Shown here: in pieces, positions 1 through 4,589 of the stretch
Position numbering within the stretch: the stretch's first letter is position 1
Layout: the number at the start of each line of letters is the position of its first letter
Source: JBASNZ01 sp049657775
Lineage (GTDB): Bacteria; Actinomycetota; Coriobacteriia; Anaerosomatales; Anaerosomataceae
Assembly: GCA_049657775.1 (NCBI GenBank)
Contig: JBASNZ010000036.1
Span: forward strand, 1 to 23,925
Length of the DNA stretch: 23,925 nucleotides
Reading direction: 5' to 3'
Position numbers and translations under genes: made by a program
Notes under the pieces: generated by a model
Told to the model about the DNA's origin: nothing
Seen by the model: the letters and a program-made list of their open reading frames with translations, nothing else
Databases searched by the model: none

Positions 1-746
1 CCTCCCGCGCGCGCCAGCAGTCCAACGCGGCTGCCAAGCACCTCCGCGCGCGCCAGCCCAGCCGCGAGTTCCACGGTCTGAAGACCTCCGACGAGCGCGA
101 GGCCGTCACCGCGCGCGGCCCAGAACAACCGCTCGAACGCGTCGAATCCTAGGCCCCCACCCGCATGGACCGCCGAGAACCCTGCGCGCTTGATGGCACC
201 AAGCAGGCTCCGTATGTCTCCATCGGAGTGGAGGATCGCCGGCACACCGGCCTCGTTGGCAAGCCGTGCCACGGAGGCAAGCCTCGGTAATAGCGTGCCG
301 ATGGCGAAGTCGGGCGCTACGAGCGGGCCCTCGGAACCAGCGACATCCTCGGCGATCACGATCGCCCGCGCACCACCATCGATGGCATCCCGAACTCCGG
401 CCTCGATCTCGCACAGACGCACGTCGAGCTCGGCAGCTATCTGCTCGGGATTGAGGAGTGTGTCCAGCAGGCCCGCCGTGATGCCACGCTCTTCCAGCAC
501 CGGCCAGAGCGGTCCCGCAAACACCGCAAACGGAGCCACGCTCGCCTCGGCGAGAGGACGCAGGGCTCTGTGAGACCAGCGCTCCCACCACGGGACGAAC
601 GCGAATGCCGCGTCGAGCTCCCCACATGCGGCCAGGAGAGAGCCGAGGTGGTCCGTCGCAGCCGGAGCTACAAGAACTAGAGCATCGGAGGGCACGAACG
701 TCAGGCCGAAGGTCAGTGCCGCACGATGTGGAAGTCGGCTCTGCAT
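1..746 (-). CDS. URO-D-like (uroporphyrinogen decarboxylase/methyltransferase fold) protein, 3' end cut by window
   Basis: About 248 residues are visible; the C-terminus runs off the left edge. The frame is open from ATG at 746 and is the only one here with natural composition. Two stretches match the URO-D superfamily. One is AIVIAEDVAGSEGPLVAPDF (about residues 128-147), like the family's 'iiDDig...Gp..sP' segment. The other is ILHSDGDIRSLLGAIKRAGF (about 172-191), like 'vilHsdGdi...l...Gf'. True HemE decarboxylates uroporphyrinogen III; many paralogues are corrinoid-dependent methyltransferases. The usual HemE N-terminal PRQAGR signature is not seen, so a paralogue is more likely than HemE. 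It starts 12 bases after the stop of the export protein, with only a weak AGGCG ribosome site, so it is probably translated from the same mRNA. The substrate cannot be told. Confidence 0.62.
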   Translation of the reverse strand, partial: MQSRLPHRAALTFGLTFVPSDALVLVAPAATDHLGSLLAACGELDAAFAFVPWWERWSHRALRPLAEASVAPFAVFAGPLWPVLEERGITAGLLDTLLNPEQIAAELDVRLCEIEAGVRDAIDGGARAIVIAEDVAGSEGPLVAPDFAIGTLLPRLASVARLANEAGVPAILHSDGDIRSLLGAIKRAGFSAVHAGGGLGFDAFERLFWAARGDGLALVGGLQTVELAAGLARAEVLGSRVGLLARAG

Positions 747-758
747 GCGGGTGGTCGC

Positions 759-1223
759 CTAGAAGAGCTTGAAGCCGGCAACCGCGAGTTCGCTCGCGCC
801 CCAGACTATCGCGAACGCTCCGAGTACACCGAGCGAGACCGCAAGGAACGCCTTCTTGGGCTCCATCCTCAGGAGCCACGCGGCGGCTGTACCCGAGTAC
901 GCACCGGTTCCGGGAAGCGGGATCGCCACGAAGACGGCAAGCCCGAGGGTCCCGTACTTCTCCACGAGCGGATGAGCCTTGGCGCGGATCTTCTCGAGCT
1001 TGCGATGGACCCATCCCCCCTCGGGAAAGCGCTCGTACACGAGCTCGAGGAAGTAGTAGCCCGGCCAGAAGATCGCGAGGTTGGACAGTAGGATGAGCGG
1101 CAAGTAGACACGCTCCCCTTGCTGAATCGCAAGCGGAAGTGCGCCGCGCAACTCGATCCATGGGATCACGGTGATCACGATGTACTTAAGCCAGGGCGGG
1201 AGTCCCGCGACGAATTCGGGCAC
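759..1223 (-). CDS. small multidrug-export family membrane protein (COG2426-like)
   Basis: 154 residues with several hydrophobic segments. The opening VITVIPWIELRGALPLAI, followed by a helix at LPLILLSNLAIFWPGYYFLE, is typical of the 'putative small multi-drug export protein' family (Pfam sm_multidrug_ex). The later part has VAIPLPGTGAYSGTAAAWLL and a last helix SLGVLGAFAIVWGASELAV. The P.PGTGA.SG motif is the family's re-entrant-looking region. The name comes from homology and transport has not been shown for most members. Start: GTG at 1223, with GAGGAG seven bases upstream. A longer reading of the frame to 1340 would overlap the upstream gene and adds only arginine/serine-rich residues. 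The upstream gene's stop (1228-1230) lies between this ribosome site and the start, so the two are coupled. Confidence 0.85.
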   Translation of the reverse strand: MPEFVAGLPPWLKYIVITVIPWIELRGALPLAIQQGERVYLPLILLSNLAIFWPGYYFLELVYERFPEGGWVHRKLEKIRAKAHPLVEKYGTLGLAVFVAIPLPGTGAYSGTAAAWLLRMEPKKAFLAVSLGVLGAFAIVWGASELAVAGFKLF

Positions 1224-1227
1224 AGAC

Positions 1228-1602
1228 TCACTCCTCGGGAGGGAAGGCGGCGTAGATACGCTCGATCTCCGAGCGCCAGAACGCCTCGCGATCGAAGGTC
1301 TCGCGGCCAAGACCAGCCGCGAACTTGAAGTACCCGTCACCCGGAATCCCTGTGTCGCGCCGCGTCACGAGCGATGCGAGCATGACCCCGTTCTTGGCGT
1401 CCTCCTCGGCACAAACCTCGTTGAGGAACGCAACCATGCCAAAGGAGTATGGACGCAGATGGACGGCCGTAACCACCTCGCACAACTCCGAGTACGTGGT
1501 GGTGCCGCGCTCGCGTGCCCGCACGATGAGAAAGTCGCGCGCCTGCTCTTTGGCGGCTTCCCATGCGTCCCGGGGGAATCCGTAGCGGGTGTCTTTGGAC
1601 AT
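1228..1602 (-). CDS. conserved-looking protein of unknown function, 124 aa
   Basis: A soluble protein starting at MSKDTRYGFPRDAWEAAKEQ, with no membrane segment or signal peptide. The N-terminal half (residues 8-45) looks like an amphipathic helix followed by a TTYSELCEVVTAV segment. The C-terminal half has GIPGDGYFKFAAGLGRETFD and WRSEIERIYAAFP. I do not recognise the family. The balanced composition, and its stop codon inside the ribosome-site region of the export gene, support a real gene. The start ATG at 1602 is chosen because upstream codons in the frame encode low-complexity Ala/Pro/Cys sequence. No strong ribosome site precedes it. It is the first gene of a three-gene run and is divergent from the release-factor-like gene at 1683. 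Confidence 0.75.
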   Translation of the reverse strand: MSKDTRYGFPRDAWEAAKEQARDFLIVRARERGTTTYSELCEVVTAVHLRPYSFGMVAFLNEVCAEEDAKNGVMLASLVTRRDTGIPGDGYFKFAAGLGRETFDREAFWRSEIERIYAAFPPEE

Positions 1603-1659
1603 GGGAAGCAGTATGCCATAAGCGGGCACGGACGCGCCCGGGCACGGGGCGGCAGCGGC

Positions 1660-1665
1660 TACAAT
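1660..1665 (+). promoter_or_regulatory. candidate -10 box for the release-factor-like gene
   Basis: TACAAT lies inside the inverted repeat GGCTACAATAGCC (1657-1669), just before the AAGGAGG ribosome site. Initiation 6-7 bases later would leave a leader of about 10 bases and clip the ribosome site. Either the leader is very short or this is not the true promoter. No good -35 is visible. Confidence 0.3.
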
Positions 1666-1682
1666 AGCCAAGGAGGACGCAC

Positions 1683-2042
1683 ATGGAGGAGCACATCGAC
1701 ATACCCGAAACCGACGCGGCACTGCTCGCTGAGTGCGACGTGACGACCTTCCGCGCCACAGGACCGGGTGGTCAGGGCGTCAACACGACCGATAGCGCAG
1801 TCCGTCTCCACCACCGCCCGAGCGGGATCGTGGTAGTGGCCAGACGGGAGCGCAGCCAGTACCTCAACAAGAAGGCGGCACTCGAGCGTCTCCGTCGCAA
1901 GCTGGTGGAGCGGGCGTACCAGGCACCCGATCGCGTGCCCACACGAAAGTCGCGGGCGGCGAAAGAGCGCGTACTCCGCGCCAAGCACCTGCAGGCCCGC
2001 CGCAAGGTGGCGCGCCGCAAGGTGGACACCGGCGAGGAGTAG
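1683..2042 (+). CDS. stand-alone GGQ release-factor-domain protein (ArfB/YaeJ-like ribosome rescue hydrolase)
   Basis: 119 residues consisting only of the class-I release factor catalytic domain. GPGGQGVNTTDSAVRLHH contains the universal GGQ (residues 29-31), which places water on the peptidyl-tRNA ester. The codon-recognition domains of RF1/RF2 are missing. The C-terminus, from about residue 82, is rich in Lys/Arg (TRKSRAAKERVLRAKHLQAR, then RRKVARRKV). In ArfB such a basic tail enters the empty mRNA channel of a stalled ribosome. The inferred role is codon-independent release of stalled peptides. The ribosome site AAGGAGG is at good distance from ATG 1683. The gene is convergent with ssrA, 54 bases away across a hairpin, so two alternative rescue systems sit side by side. 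The exact subfamily (ArfB versus other RF-like hydrolases) is not certain. Confidence 0.85.
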   Translation: MEEHIDIPETDAALLAECDVTTFRATGPGGQGVNTTDSAVRLHHRPSGIVVVARRERSQYLNKKAALERLRRKLVERAYQAPDRVPTRKSRAAKERVLRAKHLQARRKVARRKVDTGEE

Positions 2043-2056
2043 TCCGATGACGCAAA

Positions 2057-2086
2057 CAGGGATCCGACGCGATCGACGGATCCCTG
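2057..2086. terminator. strong hairpin between convergent release-factor-like gene and ssrA
   Basis: A perfect 10-bp inverted repeat: CAGGGATCCG (2057-2066) and CGGATCCCTG (2077-2086), with a 10-base loop. On the minus strand the stem is followed by TTTG, a short T-run, so it fits best as the ssrA terminator. It lies 11 bases past the tmRNA CCA end. It is also 15 bases past the stop of the plus-strand gene, so it may serve both. Confidence 0.7.
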
Positions 2087-2096
2087 CATTCATTGA

Positions 2097-2446
2097 TGGT
2101 GGAGGCGCGGAGAATCGAACTCCGGTCCACGATAGATCCCTAGGGGGCATCTCCAGGCTCAGTCACCGATTATCGTCAGCGCGAGCGACACACGGTGACC
2201 CACGTGCTCGCGCCCTGGCAGTCCTTGTCTTTCGCAACGGCATTCCTGCCTGTGACCGCTGCGGCAGTCCCCTAAGTGGCGTCTTACCGGTGGCGGGGAC
2301 TCACACCGGTTCGACGTCGCTACGTATTAAGCAGCGAGAGCATAGTTATTGTCGACGCTTGAGCGTCTTTACCCCTGTTTAACGAGGTGAGGAGACCTCG
2401 GCCTGCTTCCCCCCTCAAACCTATCGTGTCGAATCCAGTCGCCCCC
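2097..2446 (-). ncRNA. ssrA: transfer-messenger RNA (tmRNA)
   Basis: 350 bases. The 5' end reads GGGGGCGACTGGATTCGACA and the 3' end GGAGTTCGATTCTCCGCG followed by CCTCCACCA. GGGGGCG pairs with CGCCUCC to form the tRNA-like acceptor stem, and the T-arm with GTTCGATTC is intact; CCA is encoded (2097-2099). The tag reading frame is visible at 2327-2353: GAC AAT AAC TAT GCT CTC GCT GCT TAA, giving ...DNNYALAA. YALAA is the usual C-terminal degron. The tag's first codon is not clear, because the codons before GAC fall in a small hairpin (2354-2367). tmRNA with SmpB frees ribosomes stalled on truncated mRNA and tags the nascent chain. It is one-piece, not permuted. Its partner smpB lies just upstream on the same strand and rnr is nearby. 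Confidence 0.97.
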
Positions 2447-2490
2447 GGATCGACGCATGTCAACGTGCGTGGCGCACCTGCGCGGAGATG

Positions 2491-2496
2491 ATTATA
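2491..2496 (-). promoter_or_regulatory. ssrA promoter -10 box
   Basis: The minus strand reads CCGGGTATAATCATC, with a perfect TATAAT. Transcription would begin near 2484, leaving about 38 bases of 5' leader to be trimmed before mature tmRNA (2446). No good -35 is seen at 16-18 bases. ssrA therefore probably has its own promoter rather than depending on smpB read-through. Confidence 0.6.
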
Positions 2497-2530
2497 CCCG
2501 GATGGTTAGCGAACGGCGTGCCGCTCGTGG

Positions 2531-2552
2531 TGCGCAGGGCCTGCGCAGGGCC
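2531..2552. repeat. two perfect tandem copies of an 11-bp unit
   Basis: TGCGCAGGGCC occurs twice in direct succession (2531-2541, 2542-2552) in the gap between the smpB stop and the ssrA promoter. CTGCGCAG is itself self-complementary, so the RNA could fold, but there is no T-run to make it a clear terminator. Confidence 0.7.
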
Positions 2553-2624
2553 TTTGGCGCAGAAGTGTGGCCGGATCGGCCGCTCACGGCCGTCCGCATC
2601 GAGCGGAGATGCCACCGGGCACTG

Positions 2625-3095
2625 CTACCGTCCGAGAGTGCGATCCTTGAGCGCGCGCTCTATGTCGCGCTTGCTGTCCCGATCGGCCATCGCGTCGCGC
2701 TTGTCGTAGAGCTTCTTGCCTCGGGCAAGGCCGAGCTCGACCTTCACCAGGCCGGACGTGGAGAAGTACAGGCGCAGCGGGATGAGCGTGTACCCCTTCT
2801 CCTTCGTCTTGCCGATGAGATACCTGATCTGGTTGCGATGCAGCAGCAGCTTCCTGGTGCGATCGGGGTCGACATTGCTCCGATTGCCGTGGCTGTACGA
2901 CGCGATGTGCACGTTGTGCAGCCACACCTCGGCGTTGCGGACCGTCGCGAACGCATCGCGCAGACTCGCCTTGCTCTCGCGCAGCGACTTCACCTCGGTC
3001 CCGGTGAGTGCGATGCCGGCCTCAAACGTCTCTTCGATCTCGTAATCGAAGAACGCTCGCTTGTTCTTGGCTATCAAAGTCTCGTCGCGCGGCAT
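2625..3095 (-). CDS. smpB: SsrA-binding protein SmpB
   Basis: 156 residues, the normal SmpB length. It opens with LIAKNKRAFFDYEIEETFEA and continues GIALTGTEVKSLRESKASLR, the beta-barrel core that grips the tRNA-like domain of tmRNA. SYSHGNRSNVDPDRTRKLLL is the SmpB signature around 'H.....DP.R.RKLLLH'. The basic C-terminal tail (DKRDAMADRDSKRDIERALK) is the part that folds in the ribosomal mRNA channel to mimic codon-anticodon pairing. Start: ATG at 3095, with GAGGAG eight bases upstream. A longer frame to 3164 is rejected because it would cross the presumed promoter. It carries tmRNA to stalled ribosomes; its RNA partner ssrA is 180 bases downstream on the same strand but has its own -10 box. 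Confidence 0.97.
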   Translation of the reverse strand: MPRDETLIAKNKRAFFDYEIEETFEAGIALTGTEVKSLRESKASLRDAFATVRNAEVWLHNVHIASYSHGNRSNVDPDRTRKLLLHRNQIRYLIGKTKEKGYTLIPLRLYFSTSGLVKVELGLARGKKLYDKRDAMADRDSKRDIERALKDRTLGR

Positions 3096-3127
3096 AGCTG
3101 GTGCTCCTCGGTGGGTATCTCCTATGC

Positions 3128-3137
3128 ATGCTAGCAT
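3128..3137. promoter_or_regulatory. palindromic, possibly shared divergent -10 element (smpB / 3182 gene)
   Basis: ATGCTAGCAT is a perfect 10-bp palindrome. On each strand it presents TGC-TAGCAT, an extended -10 shape. On the minus strand it would start transcripts near 3121, 26 bases before smpB; on the plus strand near 3144, 38 bases before the small membrane protein gene. Use by both strands is inference. Confidence 0.45.
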
Positions 3138-3145
3138 CACGGCGG

Positions 3146-3159
3146 CCCGACGCGTCGGG
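3146..3159. promoter_or_regulatory. 14-bp perfect palindrome, possible operator
   Basis: CCCGACGCGTCGGG is fully self-complementary. It overlaps the -35 region expected for smpB and the 5' untranslated region expected for the divergent gene at 3182. It could be a repressor site or a short RNA hairpin; nothing in the sequence decides between them. Confidence 0.35.
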
Positions 3160-3181
3160 TCCACCAGTCAGGGGGTCATCG

Positions 3182-3460
3182 ATGAGCTACGGATATGAGC
3201 CCGCTCCCGCCATGGCGCGCAATGACCCGGAGTACGTGGCATCCCTCGAGCGTCGGATCGCCGACCTTGAGACCAGGGTCCCGCGCACGAGTATCCTGAG
3301 CCCGCAGTTCATGACCAGAGCTTGGGCGATCTACGGCCACCTGCTGGTGGCGCAGTTCGTCGTGTCCTTCGTCATCTTCTTGATCTTCTTCATCATCGCG
3401 CTGTTCATGGGCGGCAGCGGGGCCGTCCTGGACAACATGAACTACTCGCCGTCGTATTAG
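3182..3460 (+). CDS. small single-helix membrane protein of unknown function
   Basis: 92 residues. The N-terminal third is polar (MSYGYEPAPAMARNDPEYVA), followed by a short heptad-like stretch (SLERRIADLETRV, about residues 21-33) that could form a coiled coil. One strong transmembrane helix follows at about residues 57-77 (VAQFVVSFVIFLIFFIIALF). A short Gly/Asn/Ser tail ends the protein, with no signal cleavage motif. Start ATG 3182 has AGGGGG six bases upstream; an earlier in-frame ATG at 3101 would place the promoter palindrome inside the gene. The stop overlaps that of the convergent M42 gene. A soluble coiled coil plus an anchor suggests a small adaptor or envelope protein, but no family is recognised. 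Confidence 0.75.
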   Translation: MSYGYEPAPAMARNDPEYVASLERRIADLETRVPRTSILSPQFMTRAWAIYGHLLVAQFVVSFVIFLIFFIIALFMGGSGAVLDNMNYSPSY

Positions 3461-4518
3461 GGCGTGAAATCGGTCCCTGGCTTGAGGCGCATGGTGAACG
3501 CGGCGAGCAGCTTCGCCGTATTCTCGATGTCCGAAAGCGCGAGCACTTCGGTGGGCGTGTGCATGTAGCGCAGCGCCACGCTCACGAGCGCGGCAGCCTT
3601 GCCTCCGCGTGACAGCTGGATCGCGTTCGCATCGGTCCCGGTACCGCGAGGAGCGCCCTCGACCTGGTACGGGATCTTCTCCGCCTCAGCCGCCTCAACG
3701 AGCAGCTCGAACACCTTCGGGTTGATGTTCGCGCCCCGGCTGATGACCGGGCCCCTACCGCAGCAGACCTCACCGAACTTGCGCTTGTCGACGTCGAGGT
3801 AATCGGTGGCATGCGTTACCTCTACGGCGATGCCCACCACGGGATCCTGGCTGTAAGCCGACGTGGTGCCGCCGCGAAGGCCGATCTCCTCCTGGACGGT
3901 GGCGGCCGCCACCAGATCGCCCGGGGCGCCGCCCGCCTTCTTCACCGTCCGAAGAACCTCGGCCGCGATCCACGCGCCCATCTTGTCGTCGAACGCCCGG
4001 GAAACGGCCATGCCGTCGCCGAAGGTCTCGAATCCGACCCCGTACGTCACCGGATCGCCGATGCGAACCTTCTTCTTGACGTCCTCGCCCTTCATGCCGA
4101 GGTCGATGAACATGCGGTCGATCTTGACGACCTTCTTGCGGTCCTCGTCCTCGAGGAGGTGGATGGGCAGACGGCCAAGCACCCCTCGGAGAACGCCGCC
4201 CTTCGTGTGTACGTCAACGCGAGCGCCGGGAAGGATCTGCGGATCGTGCCCGCCGATGGGAGCGAACGCGCAGAAGCCATCGTCGGTGATGTACGTGACC
4301 ATGAAGCCGATCTCGTCGATGTGACCGGCGATCATCACGGTCGGGCCGTCCTTCTTGCCCTTGAGCACGGCATGGACGGAGCCCATGACGTCGGTGGAGA
4401 CGGCATCGGCGATGGGGGTGACGTAGTCGCGGAACACTCTCGCGGCCGGCTGCTCGTAGCCTGACGGCGACGGCGCCTCCACAAGGGTCTTCAGGAACTC
4501 GAGTGGTTTGGCTTGCAT
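3457..4518 (-). CDS. M42 family metallo-aminopeptidase / deblocking aminopeptidase (FrvX-like)
   Basis: 353 residues, normal for family M42 (dinuclear metal, dodecameric TET aminopeptidases that trim peptides in the cytoplasm). Visible ligand motifs are AGHIDEIG (H66, catalytic D68), AFDDKMG (D177/D178), QEEIGLRGG (E210/E211) and MHTPTEV near residue 320. Where most members have Asp in 'avDvTHA', this one has Glu (GIAVEVTHATD, E233), a conservative change at a metal ligand. Start ATG 4518 follows GGAGG at about eight bases; the frame extends to 4935 but that part overlaps rnr. It lies 71 bases downstream of rnr on the same strand, so the two may be co-transcribed. A role in finishing peptide breakdown beside ribosome rescue is inference. 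Confidence 0.93.
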   Translation of the reverse strand: MQAKPLEFLKTLVEAPSPSGYEQPAARVFRDYVTPIADAVSTDVMGSVHAVLKGKKDGPTVMIAGHIDEIGFMVTYITDDGFCAFAPIGGHDPQILPGARVDVHTKGGVLRGVLGRLPIHLLEDEDRKKVVKIDRMFIDLGMKGEDVKKKVRIGDPVTYGVGFETFGDGMAVSRAFDDKMGAWIAAEVLRTVKKAGGAPGDLVAAATVQEEIGLRGGTTSAYSQDPVVGIAVEVTHATDYLDVDKRKFGEVCCGRGPVISRGANINPKVFELLVEAAEAEKIPYQVEGAPRGTGTDANAIQLSRGGKAAALVSVALRYMHTPTEVLALSDIENTAKLLAAFTMRLKPGTDFTP

Positions 4519-4589
4519 GAAAACGCCTCCTCGATGAATGGATTCTGGGGTGTTCCAGTGTATCGTGCCGTCGCCCGCTTCGCCACGGC

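Noticed and set aside
106..1161. 351-aa minus-strand reading frame
   Set aside because: Runs across the URO-D-like and export genes in another frame; composition is Arg/Ser/Cys/Gly-rich without any domain, typical of a GC-rich shadow frame.
2097..2130. tRNA-like 3' end (T-arm and CCA)
   Set aside because: Not a separate tRNA: it is the tRNA-like domain of tmRNA, whose matching 5' half is at 2430-2446.
2457..3134. 225-aa plus-strand reading frame
   Set aside because: Antisense to smpB, crossing its promoter; explained as a shadow.
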